Below are positions 32,210 to 42,227 of a stretch of DNA of 64,000 bases, piece after piece. Under the pieces are notes generated by a model. The model searched no databases. It was not told the origin of the DNA and saw nothing but the letters and a program-made list of their open reading frames with translations. Position 1 is the stretch's first letter. Each line of letters starts with the position of its first letter. This DNA is from Streptomyces sp. Tu 3180 (GTDB lineage Bacteria > Actinomycetota > Actinomycetes > Streptomycetales > Streptomycetaceae). The position numbers and the translations under genes were made by a program. The stretch covers positions 7,108,001 through 7,172,000 of the forward strand of contig NZ_WOXS01000002.1 of the NCBI RefSeq assembly GCF_009852415.1, read 5' to 3'.

Positions 32210-33159
32210 ATCCGCCCGGAATCAGAAGGCGCCTGCGCGGCGCCGCCCTCCTCGCGCTGCTGCCGCTGGCGCTGACCGCCTGCGGCTCCGGTGACACCGA
32301 CGGCACGGCGGCGGTGGGCGCCCAGGGCTCCCCCGCGCCGACCGACGACCCGGTCGCCGCCGTACGGAAGGTGGACTCCGTCGCCGCCCTGCTGCCGGCC
32401 GACGTCCGCGAGGCGGGCACGCTGCGCGTCGGAAGCTCCATCGGGTTCCCGCCCGGGGCGTACTACCCGAACGGCGCGGACAAGGCCCCCGCGGGCCAGG
32501 ACATCGACCTCGCCGACGCGGTGGCCAAGGTCCTCGGCGTCCGGCTGGAGCGGCAGGACGCGTCCTTCGAGACGATCCTGCCCGCCCTCGGCAGCGGCAA
32601 GTACGACGTCGGCACCGGCAACTTCGGCGTCACCACCGAGCGCCTGAAGACCATCGACTTCGTCACCTACATCAACGACGGCCAGGGTTTCGCGGTGAGG
32701 AAGGGCGACACCACCCTCACCACGAAGGTCACCGACCTCACCCGGCTGTGCGGCCTGACCATCGGCACCGGCGCCGGCACCACCTTCGAGGCGACCCTCA
32801 CCGCGCAGAAGGGCGTGTGCGCCGAGGCGGGCAGGAAGCCGTACGACGTGAAGGTCTACTCGGAGAACGCGGCGACCCTCACCGCGCTCCAGCAGGGCCG
32901 TATCGACGTGATCATGTCGACCATCAACGGGCTGCGCCACCAGGCGGCCCAGCCCGCGTCCCGGACCACCTTCCTCGGCGAGTACCACCGCCTCGACGTC
33001 GGCTTCGCCTTCAAGAAGGGCTCCCCGCTCACCAAGGCCTTCCAGGCCGCCGTCAACGAGCTGATCGAGGACGGCACCTACGCCCGGATCCTCAGGAAGT
33101 GGGGCACCAGCGCCTCGGCGATCGAGACGTCGCGCATCAACCCGCGCGAGCACACATGA
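32206..33159 (+). CDS. Polar amino acid-type ABC substrate-binding lipoprotein (first of two)
   Basis: 317 residues from a GTG overlapping the acetyltransferase stop. Lipoprotein signal LLPLALTACGSG. The type-3 binding fold shows GTLRVGSSIGFPP, GQDIDLADAVAKVLGVRLE, ILPALGSGKYDVGTGNFGVTTER and SENAATLTALQQGRIDVIMS. Two extra cysteines (LTRLCGL and KGVCAEAG) could form a disulfide. It is expected to deliver a cystine-like or S-substituted amino acid to the adjacent permease. A second, only moderately similar binding protein is encoded at 35046. Confidence 0.9.
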   Translation: MNPPGIRRRLRGAALLALLPLALTACGSGDTDGTAAVGAQGSPAPTDDPVAAVRKVDSVAALLPADVREAGTLRVGSSIGFPPGAYYPNGADKAPAGQDIDLADAVAKVLGVRLERQDASFETILPALGSGKYDVGTGNFGVTTERLKTIDFVTYINDGQGFAVRKGDTTLTTKVTDLTRLCGLTIGTGAGTTFEATLTAQKGVCAEAGRKPYDVKVYSENAATLTALQQGRIDVIMSTINGLRHQAAQPASRTTFLGEYHRLDVGFAFKKGSPLTKAFQAAVNELIEDGTYARILRKWGTSASAIETSRINPREHT

Positions 33160-33199
33160 GACCCGCCCGAGCACCCGAGAGCTGAGCAGGAACATCACG

Positions 33200-34227
33200 A
33201 TGGCATCCACCACCGACGCCGCACCGCCCGGCGCGGCCTCCGCGGGCACCCGCCCCGGCGCCCCGCCCGCCCCCGACGGCCCGGCCTCCCTCGAGGTCGT
33301 CCCCGCCCGCCACTACGCCCGCTGGACGGCCGCCGCAGCCGTGATCGTGCTGGGCGCCCAGTTCGTGCACGGCCTGGCCACCAACCCGGTCTGGGAGTGG
33401 GGCGTCTTCCGCTCCTACGTCCTGTCCGAGACGATCGTCCAGGCGGTGTGGGTGACCCTCCAGCTCACCGCCTACGCCACCGTCCTCGGCTTCCTCCTGG
33501 GCACCGTGCTCGCCTTCATGCGGCTGTCGCGCAGCCCGGTGCTGCAGACCGTCGCCTGGACCTACGTCTGGATCTTCCGGTCCGTCCCGATGATCGTCCA
33601 GCTGGTGTTCTGGTTCAACCTGAGCGCCCTGTACGAGGAACTGGGAGTCGGCATCCCCTTCGGGCCGGTGTTCTGGTCCGTCGACAGCAACAGCCTCATC
33701 GGCACCATCGGCGCCGCGATCATCGGGCTGACGCTCCACCAGGCCGCGTACGCGGCCGAGATCGTCCGAGGGGGCGTCATCGCCGTCGACCACGGACAGC
33801 TGGAGGCCGCCGCGGCGCTGGGCATCCCCCGTCTGCGGCAGATCCGCAGGATCGTGCTGCCGCAGGCCATGCGCGCCATCCTGCCCACCGCCGGCAACGA
33901 GATCATCGGCCTGCTCAAGGGCACCTCGGTGGTCTACGTGATGTCCATCGGCGAGCTGTTCTACCAGGTGCAGGTGATCTACGGCCGCAACGGCCGGGTG
34001 ATCCCGCTGCTGCTGGTCGCCACCGCCTGGTACGTGGTGCTGACCTCCCTGCTGTCGGTCGCCCAGTACTACGTCGAACGCCGCTACGCCCGCGGCGCCG
34101 ACCGCACGCCGCCGCCCACCCCCCTCCAGCGCGCCCGGCGCCTCGTGCGCACCCTGCGCGCGGAGGCGGCCCGGCGCCACCGCCCCGTCGCCGCCCTGAA
34201 GACCCCCGGACCCTTGGGAGACAGCCG

Positions 34228-34231
<4 letters not shown>
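33200..34231 (+). CDS. Amino-acid ABC transporter permease (second copy)
   Basis: 343 residues. The membrane core is nearly superimposable on the permease at 28929: VWVTLQLTAYATVLGFLLGTVLAFMRLSRSPVLQT, WIFRSVPMIVQLVFWFN, and EAAAALGIPRLRQIRRIVLPQAMR (EAA loop). It follows the binding protein by 40 bases and overlaps the ATPase start as ATGA. With the other permease it could form a heterodimer, as TcyL/TcyM do in the Bacillus cystine transporter; that is inference. Confidence 0.92.
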
Positions 34232-34992
<761 letters not shown>

Positions 34993-35045
34993 ACCCGGCA
35001 TCCGGCCGGACCCCCTCCCCGCCCTCCGACGCAAGGAGCACCACT

Positions 35046-36026
35046 GTGTCCACCTCGACCACCCGCCGCGCCACCGCCGCACTCGGACTCACCGCGGCCC
35101 TCGCCCTCGCCGCGTGCGGCAACCCCTCCGACGGCGGCACGACCGAGGTCGCGGCCGCGTCGGGCGGCAGGACGAAGATCAACCTGAGCCCGGACCAGGA
35201 CCGCGTCACCACCGCCGAGGTCGACTCCATCGCGGCCAAGGTCCCGAAGGCGATCCGGGAGAGAGGCACCCTGGAGATCGTCGACTCCTCCGGCTCCGCG
35301 GCGCCGCTGACCTTCCACGCCACCGACAACAGGACCGTCATCGGCGTCGAGCCCGACATCGCCTTCCTGGTCGCCGACGTGCTCGGCCTCGAGCCGCACA
35401 TCAACACGGTCTCCTGGGAGAACATCTTCGTCGGTCTCGACAGCGCCAAGTACGACGTCGGCTTCAGCAACATCACCGTCACCGAGGAACGCAAGGAGAA
35501 GTACGACTTCGCCACCTACCGCGAGGACAACCTGGGCTTCGAGGCGAAGAAGGGCAGCGGGCTGAAGGTCACCGGCCCCGAGGACGTGGCGGGCAGGACC
35601 GTCGCCGTGAGCAGCGGAACCAACCAGGAGAAGCTGCTCATCGAATGGAGCAAGGAGAACGAGAAGGCCGGCCGGAAGCCGGTGGACATCAAGTACTACC
35701 AGAACGACAGCGACACCTACCTCGCTCTCCAGTCCGGCCGGATCGACCTCTACCTCGGCCCCAACCCCACCGCCGCCTACCACGCGGCCACCACCGGGAA
35801 GACGGAGGTCGTCGGCACGTACTCCGGCGCCGGCTCCACCCTCCAGGGCCTCATCGCGGCCACCACCAAGAAGGACAGCGGACTGGTCGAACCGCTCGCC
35901 GACGCGCTCAACCACGTGATCGAGAACGGCACGTACGCGAAGGTGCTGGAGCGCTGGGGCCTGTCCGACGAGGCCGTGACCAAGTCCGAGATCAACCCGC
36001 CCGGACTGCCCAGGACCGGCCGGTAG
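35046..36026 (+). CDS. Polar amino acid-type ABC substrate-binding lipoprotein (second of two)
   Basis: 326 residues from a GTG 53 bases after the ATPase. Lipoprotein signal LALALAACGNP. The fold is the same class as the first binding protein (GTLEIVDSSGSAAPLTF, NRTVIGVEPDIAFLVADVLGL, GLDSAKYDVGFSNITVTEERKEK, LALQSGRIDLYLGPNPTAAYH) but the two are diverged, which suggests different ligands for one transporter. A perfect hairpin follows at 36033-36064, closing the first transcription unit. Confidence 0.9.
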   Translation: MSTSTTRRATAALGLTAALALAACGNPSDGGTTEVAAASGGRTKINLSPDQDRVTTAEVDSIAAKVPKAIRERGTLEIVDSSGSAAPLTFHATDNRTVIGVEPDIAFLVADVLGLEPHINTVSWENIFVGLDSAKYDVGFSNITVTEERKEKYDFATYREDNLGFEAKKGSGLKVTGPEDVAGRTVAVSSGTNQEKLLIEWSKENEKAGRKPVDIKYYQNDSDTYLALQSGRIDLYLGPNPTAAYHAATTGKTEVVGTYSGAGSTLQGLIAATTKKDSGLVEPLADALNHVIENGTYAKVLERWGLSDEAVTKSEINPPGLPRTGR

Positions 36027-36032
36027 CCGGCC

Positions 36033-36064
36033 GGGGGCGCGGAGGAGCACGGCTCCGCGCCCCC
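36033..36064 (+). terminator. Terminator after the second binding-protein gene
   Basis: GGGGGCGCGGAG (36033-36044) and CTCCGCGCCCCC (36053-36064) form a perfect 12-bp stem with an 8-base loop, seven bases after the stop at 36026. The next gene starts at 36313; nothing else is visible in the gap. Confidence 0.85.
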
Positions 36065-36312
36065 ACCGGACCCGAACCCGCACCCGCGAGGTGCGACCGT
36101 CCCGGACCGCCTTCGACCCTCGAGGCGATGCCGAGGCCCCCCGCACCCCGAACCCGCGCCGCCCCGTCCGCCCCCGCTCCCGGCCGCACACCGATCCGCA
36201 GCGCGTGGCCGGCGCGCTCCGTCGTTCCCGACCCGTCGGCTCACCGCCGCCGCGCCCACGCCCCGGACGAGCCGGCGATCCGCACGGACGGACCTCCAGG
36301 AAGGCATCCCTC

Positions 36313-37521
36313 GTGTTCTCGACTCCCCCCGGTCACCTGCACCTCGCCGTCGCCCTCGACGGCACCGGCTGGCACCCGGCCTCCTGGCGCGAGCCGGTGG
36401 CCCGCCCCCGGGACCTGTTCACCGCCGCCTACTGGACCGACCTCGTCACCGAGGCGGAGCGCGGCCTGCTCGACTTCGTCACCGTCGAGGACGGACTCGG
36501 CCCGCAGTCCTCCCGCTTCCTGGACCCGGACGACCGCACCGACCAGGTACGCGGCCGTCTCGACGCCGTCCTCGTCGCCTCCCGCGTCGCGCCGCTGACC
36601 CGGCACATAGGTCTGGTGCCGACGGTGGTCGCCACCCACACCGAGCCGTTCCACATCTCCAAGGCGATCGCCACCCTTGACCACGTCAGCACCGGCCGCG
36701 CGGGCCTGCGCGTGCAGATCACCGCGCGCCCGAACGAGGCCGCGCACTTCGGCCGCCGCACCGTCCCGCGCATCGACGCCCACGACAGCCCGGCGGCCCG
36801 GCAGGCGGTGACCGACCTGTTCGACGAAGCCGCCGATTACGTGGAGGTCGTGCGCCGTCTCTGGGACAGCTGGGAGGACGACGCCGAGATCCGCGACGCC
36901 GCCACCGGCCGCTTCATCGACCGCGGCAAGCTGCACCACATCGACTTCGAGGGCAGGCACTTCAGCGTCAAGGGCCCCTCCGTCACGCCCCGCCCGCCGC
37001 AGGGCCAGCCGCTCGTCACCGCCCTCGCCCACGACACCCTCCCGTACCGGCTCGTGGCCCGCGCCGCCGACATCGGTTACGTCACCCCGCACGACGCCGA
37101 CGAGGCCCGCGCCGTCGTGGCCCGGATCCGCGCCGAGCAGGAAGCGGCGGGGCGAGCCGCCGAACCCCTGCACGTCTTCGGCGACCTGGTGGTCTTCCTC
37201 GACGAGGACCCGGCCACCGCGACGGCACGCAGGGAACGGCTCGACGCGCTCGCGGGACAGCCGTACACGAGTGACGCCCCGGTCTTCACCGGGACACCGT
37301 CCCGACTGGCCGACCTGCTCGTGGAGTGGCACGGCGCCGGTCTCACCGGCTTCCGGCTGCGTCCCGCCGTCGCCGGACACGACCTCCCGGCGATCACCCG
37401 GGGGCTGGTCCCCGAACTCCGGCGCCGGGGCGTCTTCCGCCGCGCCTACGAGGCCGGCTCCCTGCGCGGCCTGCTGGGCCTGCCCCGCCCCGCCAACCGC
37501 TTCGCCGCCGCCACCGCCTGA
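36313..37521 (+). CDS. LLM-class flavin-dependent oxidoreductase
   Basis: 402 residues from a GTG at 36313 with AGGAAGG upstream; the frame is open to 36091 but that stretch is proline/arginine-rich and intergenic in character. The bacterial luciferase-like fold shows LLDFVTVEDGLGPQ, HIGLVPTVVATHTEPFHISKAIATLDHVSTGRAGLRVQ and FSVKGPSVTPRPPQGQP. It begins a three-gene monooxygenase operon after a terminator. It probably uses FMNH2 and oxygen on an organosulfur substrate. The substrate cannot be deduced. Confidence 0.87.
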   Translation: MFSTPPGHLHLAVALDGTGWHPASWREPVARPRDLFTAAYWTDLVTEAERGLLDFVTVEDGLGPQSSRFLDPDDRTDQVRGRLDAVLVASRVAPLTRHIGLVPTVVATHTEPFHISKAIATLDHVSTGRAGLRVQITARPNEAAHFGRRTVPRIDAHDSPAARQAVTDLFDEAADYVEVVRRLWDSWEDDAEIRDAATGRFIDRGKLHHIDFEGRHFSVKGPSVTPRPPQGQPLVTALAHDTLPYRLVARAADIGYVTPHDADEARAVVARIRAEQEAAGRAAEPLHVFGDLVVFLDEDPATATARRERLDALAGQPYTSDAPVFTGTPSRLADLLVEWHGAGLTGFRLRPAVAGHDLPAITRGLVPELRRRGVFRRAYEAGSLRGLLGLPRPANRFAAATA

Positions 37522-37540
37522 GCCGAGGGACGCCACGACC

Positions 37541-38914
37541 ATGAGCAAGCCGCTGAAGCAGGTCCACCTGGCCGCCCACTTCCCCGGCGTCAACAACACC
37601 ACCGTGTGGAGCGACCCGCGGGCCGGCAGCCACATCGAGTTCAGCTCCTTCGTGCACTTCGCGCGGACCGCCGAACGCGCCAGGTTCGACTTCCTGTTCC
37701 TCGCCGAGGGGCTGCGGCTGCGCGAACAGGGCGGGAGGATCTACGACCTGGACGTCGTCGGCCGCCCCGACACCTTCACCGTCCTCGCCGCGCTCGCCGC
37801 CGTCACCGAGCACCTGGGCCTGGCCGGCACCATCAACTCCACCTTCAACGAGCCCTACGAGGTGGCCCGGCAGTTCGCCAGCCTCGACCACCTCTCCGGC
37901 GGCCGCTCCGCCTGGAACGTCGTCACCTCCTGGGACGCCTTCACCGGCGAGAACTTCCGCCGCGGCGGCTTCCTGCCGCAGGAGGAGCGCTACTCCCGCG
38001 CCAAGGAGTTCCTCGCGACGGCGAACGAACTCTTCGACTCCTGGCGCGGCGACGAGATCCTCGCCGACCAGGAGACCGGCACCTTCCTGCGGGACGCCCA
38101 GGCCGGCGCCTTCGCGCACACGGGCCGGCACTTCGACATCCACGGCCGGTTCAACGTCCCGCGCTCCCCGCAGGGCCGCCCGGTCGTCTTCCAGGCCGGC
38201 GACTCCGACGAGGGCCGCGAGTTCGCCGCCGCCGAGGCGGACGCCGTCTTCAGCCGGCACGGCACCCTCGAGGCGGGCCGGGCCTTCTGCACCGACGTGA
38301 AGTCCCGCCTGGCCAAGTACGGCCGCCGCCCCGACCAGCTGCTCGTCCTGCCCGCCGCGACCTTCGCCCTCGCCGACACCGACGCCGAGGCCGAGGAACT
38401 CGCCCGCGAGGTGCGCCGCCGGCAGGTCAGCGGGGCCACCGCCCTCCGGCACCTGGAGTTCGTCTGGAACCGGGACCTGTCGGCGTACGACCCCGACGGG
38501 CCGCTGCCCGACATCGACCCGCATGTCGGCGACGACCACCTCTCCAAGGGCCGCGCCCAGGTGCGCATGTACCGGGACCCACTGGCGACCGCCCGCGAGT
38601 GGCGGGAGCTGGCCGCCGCCAACAAGTGGTCCATCCGCGACCTGGTCATCAACACCGGCAACCGGCAGAACTTCGTCGGCTCCCCGGCCACCGTCGCGAA
38701 GGCGGTCGACGACCTGGTCCAGGCCGACGCCTGCGACGGCTTCATCCTCGTCCCGCACCTCACCCCGGGCGGCCTGGACGAGTTCGCCGACAAGGTCGTC
38801 CCGCTGCTGCAGGAGCGGGGCGTCTTCCGCACGGAGTACGAGGGCACGACCCTGCGCGACCACCTCGGCCTGGCGCGTCCGGACGGCCCGCGCAGCGAGC
38901 GGGCGGCGTCGTGA
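37541..38914 (+). CDS. NtaA/SnaA/DszA-family FMN-dependent monooxygenase (YtnJ/CmoJ-like)
   Basis: 457 residues. This subfamily is clear from HFPGVNNTTVWSDPRAGSHIEF, the STFNEPYEVARQFASLDHLSGGRSAWNVVTS core, NFRRGGFLPQEERYSRAKEF, and VVFQAGDSDEGREFAA. Members oxidise nitrilotriacetate, pristinamycin IIB, dibenzothiophene sulfone or, as YtnJ/CmoJ of Bacillus, N-acetyl-S-alkylcysteines. With an N-acetyltransferase and cystine-type transporter in the preceding unit, the CmoJ-like role fits best, though only by context. It lies 19 bases after the previous monooxygenase and overlaps the next as GTGA. Confidence 0.88.
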   Translation: MSKPLKQVHLAAHFPGVNNTTVWSDPRAGSHIEFSSFVHFARTAERARFDFLFLAEGLRLREQGGRIYDLDVVGRPDTFTVLAALAAVTEHLGLAGTINSTFNEPYEVARQFASLDHLSGGRSAWNVVTSWDAFTGENFRRGGFLPQEERYSRAKEFLATANELFDSWRGDEILADQETGTFLRDAQAGAFAHTGRHFDIHGRFNVPRSPQGRPVVFQAGDSDEGREFAAAEADAVFSRHGTLEAGRAFCTDVKSRLAKYGRRPDQLLVLPAATFALADTDAEAEELAREVRRRQVSGATALRHLEFVWNRDLSAYDPDGPLPDIDPHVGDDHLSKGRAQVRMYRDPLATAREWRELAAANKWSIRDLVINTGNRQNFVGSPATVAKAVDDLVQADACDGFILVPHLTPGGLDEFADKVVPLLQERGVFRTEYEGTTLRDHLGLARPDGPRSERAAS

Positions 38915-40002
38915 AGTTCCTCGCCGTCACGCTGATCGCGCACCACCCGGACCCGGTCACCGGCGTGCGCAAGCCGACCCGTGAGCGCTTCCGCGAGGTC
39001 GTCGACAGCGCCCTGCTCGCCGAGGAACTGGGCTTCGACGGCTTCGGCGTGGGGGAGCGGCACGAACGGCCGTTCCTCTCCTCCGCGCCGACCGTGGTGC
39101 TGAGCCACGTGGCCGCGCTGACGACACGCATCCGCCTCTTCACCGCGGTGACGACCCTGAGCCTGCTCGACCCGGTGCGCGCCTACGAGGACTACGCCAC
39201 CCTCGACCACCTCTCCGGGGGCCGGCTGGACCTGATCATCGGCAAGGGCAACGGCACCGCCCAGCGCGAACTGTTCCACGTCACGCCCGAGGAGCAGTGG
39301 GAGCGCAACGCCGAGCACTACGAGGTGTTCCGGAGGCTCTGGAGGCAGGACAAGGTGACCGCGGCGACCCGTTTCCGGCCGCCGCTGACGGACGCGGAGG
39401 TGTGGCCGCGGCCGTACCAGCAGCCCGTCCGGGTGTGGCACGGCAGCGCCACCAGCAAGGAGTCGGTCGACCTGGCCGCCCGCCACGGCGACCCGCTGTT
39501 CTCCGCGAACGTCACCCATCCCGTCGAGCCGTACGCCGAGCTGATCCGCCACTACCGCGAACGCTGGGAGCACTACGGCCACGACCCGGCCGGCATCGCG
39601 GTCGGGGCCGGCACGGCGGGCATCTGCGTGGCACCGACATCCCAGGAGGCACTGGCCGCGTACCGGCCGGTCTTCGACGCCGGTCTGGCCTTCTCCAGGC
39701 AGGCGGGCCTCCCCGTGGTCTTCGAGACCCTGGAGGACTTCGTGGAACGCGGCTCCGCTCTGATCGGCAGCCCGCAGCAGGTCATCGAGAAGGTGCGCCG
39801 CTACCACGAACGGCTCGGGCACACCGTGCTCCACGTGCACGCCGACGCGGGAGGGCTGACGCAGGCCCGGCACCGGGACTCCCTCGAGCTGTTCCAGTCC
39901 GAAGTCGCCCCGGTGCTGCGCCGCGAGATCCCGGACCCGCCGTTCGCATGGGGACCCGTACTCCCGGCGCCACCGCTCACCCCGGAGTCCGCCCGTGCCT
40001 GA
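38911..40002 (+). CDS. LLM-class flavin-dependent oxidoreductase
   Basis: 363 residues from a GTG overlapping the previous stop by four bases. Visible luciferase-family segments are EELGFDGFGVGERHERPFL, TTRIRLFTAVTTLSLLDPVRAYEDYATLDHLSGGRLDLIIGKG, VRVWHGSATSKESVDLAARHGDPLFS and ALIGSPQQVIEKV. It resembles the shorter luciferase-like proteins (YtmO type) that accompany YtnJ-like enzymes in sulfur operons. It ends the three-gene operon. Confidence 0.86.
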   Translation: MKFLAVTLIAHHPDPVTGVRKPTRERFREVVDSALLAEELGFDGFGVGERHERPFLSSAPTVVLSHVAALTTRIRLFTAVTTLSLLDPVRAYEDYATLDHLSGGRLDLIIGKGNGTAQRELFHVTPEEQWERNAEHYEVFRRLWRQDKVTAATRFRPPLTDAEVWPRPYQQPVRVWHGSATSKESVDLAARHGDPLFSANVTHPVEPYAELIRHYRERWEHYGHDPAGIAVGAGTAGICVAPTSQEALAAYRPVFDAGLAFSRQAGLPVVFETLEDFVERGSALIGSPQQVIEKVRRYHERLGHTVLHVHADAGGLTQARHRDSLELFQSEVAPVLRREIPDPPFAWGPVLPAPPLTPESARA

Positions 40003-40233
40003 CACCCCCCGGGCACCCTCGGCCCCGTCCCGGTCCCGGCCGCCTCGATTTCCCCCGCCGCTTTCCGCCGCGCCCGGTGTGGTGACCCACGGAGCACCGG
40101 CGGCTCCGACAACATGCTGCCCTGGCCGCTCGGCGGCTTCGGCCTCTTCACCGGCCGGGCGGTGCCGGTCCCGCGTGCGCGCGGCCCGTTCCGCGCCGCC
40201 CTCACCGACCCCGCCGGAACCGAAGGAGAACGT

Positions 40234-41475
40234 ATGAGTCCGTTCAGAACCCGCCCCACCCTGGTCGCCCTGGGCGCGACGGCGCTGCTGACCGCGTCCG
40301 TCGCCGTACCCCGGGCCACCGCGGCCGACCGCACCACCACGGCGCTCACCTGGTACGACGTGACGGCCGAGACCGTCGCGGCCGCCGGGGCGCCCACCCA
40401 GATCACCAACAACCGTATCTGGGCCGTCAGCTGGCTGGCAGCGGCCCGGGCCACCCGCGGCGTGCCGGCGGGTGTGGAGCGCGGCGCCTACCAGGAGGCG
40501 GCGCTCGCGGCGGCCGTGCACCGCGCACTGGTGGCGCTGGCACCGAGCCGTACCGAGCAGCTCGACGCGACGTACGAGGAGACCCTCGACGCGATCCCCG
40601 ACGGCCCCGCGGAGGAGCGCGGCGTCGTGGCAGGGGAGCGACAGGCGGACCTCGTCCTCGAATCGAGGGAAGGCGACGGCCTCGACCCCGCCTCCGTCAA
40701 CGCGCCCGCTCCGGTACGCCCGGCGGCGCCCGGCGTGTGGCAGCCGACACCACCCGCCTACGCCCCCGCGGCGCAGTACGGCAACCGCCTCGCCGAGCCG
40801 TTCGTGCTCACGACGCAGAGCCAGTTCCGGCTCGGCCCGCCGCCCGCCCTGGACTCCAGGCGCTACGCCGCCGACCTCGAGGAGGTGCGGGCGTACGGTG
40901 CCGCGGACAGCACGGTGCGCAGCGCCCACCAGACCGAGACCGCCGCCTTCTGGCTCGGCTCCTCCCTCACCCTCTACACCGAGCCGCTGCGCGTGGCGCT
41001 CTCGCGCACCGACCGGGGAGTCGCCGGGCAGGCGCGCCTGGTCGCGCTCTTCCACGTGGCGCTGGTGGACACGCAGATCGCGACCTCCGACACCAAGTAC
41101 GCCTACGAGCGCTGGCGCCCCGTGACGGCGATCCGCACCGGCGCCATCGACCCCGACCCGGACTGGACACCACTGCACACCACCCCCGCGCATCCGGACT
41201 ACCCGAGCGGTCACAACACCTACTCGGGCGCGGCGGAGACCGTGTTGTCGGCGCTCGTGGGGCCGCCTACCGCCCCGTTCGACCTGACCAGCCCGACCGC
41301 CCCCGGAGTGACCAGGACGTACACCACGTGGAAGCGACTCTCGGACGAGAACGTCGACGCCCGGGTCTTCTCCGGCATCCACACCCGCTCGGCCGACGAG
41401 GCCGGGATCGCACTCGGCGAGAACGTCGCCCGGTACGTCCTGCGGAACGCGGGACGTCTCCTGGCCGCGCGGTAG
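40234..41475 (+). CDS. Secreted vanadium-dependent haloperoxidase/PAP2-superfamily protein
   Basis: 413 residues from an ATG with AAGGAG upstream. A Sec signal (TLVALGATALLTASVAVPRATA) ends near residue 33. The vanadate/phosphate-binding motifs of this superfamily are in order: KYAYERWRP (K-x6-R-P), YPSGHNTYSG and the ARVFSGIHTRSADEAG segment with R, GIH and D. That supports a bacterial vanadium-dependent haloperoxidase-like protein or an acid phosphatase of the same fold; halogenating activity cannot be claimed from sequence. It follows the sulfur operon by 231 bases that hold no recognised gene. Confidence 0.85.
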   Translation: MSPFRTRPTLVALGATALLTASVAVPRATAADRTTTALTWYDVTAETVAAAGAPTQITNNRIWAVSWLAAARATRGVPAGVERGAYQEAALAAAVHRALVALAPSRTEQLDATYEETLDAIPDGPAEERGVVAGERQADLVLESREGDGLDPASVNAPAPVRPAAPGVWQPTPPAYAPAAQYGNRLAEPFVLTTQSQFRLGPPPALDSRRYAADLEEVRAYGAADSTVRSAHQTETAAFWLGSSLTLYTEPLRVALSRTDRGVAGQARLVALFHVALVDTQIATSDTKYAYERWRPVTAIRTGAIDPDPDWTPLHTTPAHPDYPSGHNTYSGAAETVLSALVGPPTAPFDLTSPTAPGVTRTYTTWKRLSDENVDARVFSGIHTRSADEAGIALGENVARYVLRNAGRLLAAR

Positions 41476-41941
41476 GACCGGCGTCACGGCGGGACGCGAT
41501 CACGGCGCCCGCGCGGCACGGGCCCTGACGTCCGCGCCCGGGTCCGGGCCCGCGGCGGCCGGGGCCTCCGCGACGGCGACGCGCATCCGCTCGAACGCCT
41601 CGAGCGCCGGCGACAGCCGGGCGCCGGACCCGGTGGGGCCACGCAGTCGTTCACGAGGCGCCGCGGCCCGTGCTCGACCCGGGGCCGCGGCGGACCGCCG
41701 TGGGCGCGGCGGTCACGGCCGCGGCCCGCGTGGAAAGTGCCGCGGGCCGCAAGACCCCGGTGGGGAGCCGGTGACGCAGGAGGCCGGCGAGCCGGCGCGC
41801 CCGGTCCGCGCGCGGCTCGCCGCCCGCATGGCCCGGCCGCACCGGAGGGGCAGGGATCCTCTCACGTGGTGAGACGTCCCGGCGCCGGTCGGACGGCCCT
41901 CTTGACGCAGCTCGGGCACGGCCTGACACTCCACTACGGGA
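41476..41941. other. 466-base gap with coding-like debris on both strands
   Basis: No intact gene. On the minus strand a frame ending at 41500 reads RLSPALEAFERMRVAVAEA, like a protein C-terminus without a start. On the plus strand a frame around 41680-41775 reads TAVGAAVTAAARVESAAGRK and then stops. I cannot name either. The region may be the remains of one or two genes. Confidence 0.4.
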
Positions 41942-41962
41942 ATCCTAGTGAACTGGTAGGGA
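41942..41962. promoter_or_regulatory. Candidate Rrf2 operator at the GST-like gene
   Basis: ATCCTA-GTGAACTGG-TAGGGA, the same two half-sites and 9-base spacing as at 24385-24405 and 26921-26941 with one change. It ends four bases before the leader peptide ATG at 41966, so binding would block transcription start or early elongation. Confidence 0.6.
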
Positions 41963-41965
41963 ATC

Positions 41966-42121
41966 ATGGGCCGTGCCGAGCCGGACCCCGGAGACGACGA
42001 CGTCCGCGTCGCCGTCCGGCAGCTGCCCCTGCTGACGTCCCGCCGCCACATCGATCTCGTGCGCGTGTGCAGTGCGGCGAGTTCCCCGCGCGACGGCGGC
42101 CCGGCCTCCGGTCGCGCCTGA
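41966..42121 (+). CDS. Leader peptide with LTSRRHIDLVRVC motif upstream of the GST-like gene
   Basis: 51 residues, the longest of the four leader ORFs. Residues 23-35 read LTSRRHIDLVRVC and continue SAASS, nearly the same core as the leader at 24260-24361. A cysteine codon follows the motif at residue 35. The coding frame extends about 16 codons further than in the other leaders, perhaps after loss of an earlier stop. A strong hairpin at 42161-42187 lies between it and the structural gene. Confidence 0.65.
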   Translation: MGRAEPDPGDDDVRVAVRQLPLLTSRRHIDLVRVCSAASSPRDGGPASGRA

Positions 42122-42160
42122 CCCTCCCGCGCAGATACCGCATCCCGATCCCGGCCGCGC

Positions 42161-42187
42161 CGGAGCCGCCGTGTGCCGGCGGCTCCG
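42161..42187 (+). terminator. Attenuator-like hairpin before the GST-like gene
   Basis: CGGAGCCGCCG (42161-42171) and CGGCGGCTCCG (42177-42187) make a perfect 11-bp stem with loop TGTGC, 40 bases after the leader stop and 40 before the gene start. Placement fits a leader-peptide attenuator. Confidence 0.6.
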
Positions 42188-42227
42188 CATGCCCGTACGC
42201 CCGTGCCCGAGCACCCCAGGGAGACGC

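Noticed and set aside
37990..41487. A 1165-codon open frame on the minus strand opposite the monooxygenase and haloperoxidase genes
   Set aside because: It mirrors four convincing plus-strand genes, is made of R/G/V/E-rich low-complexity sequence and matches no family. Such antisense frames are common in DNA this GC-rich.
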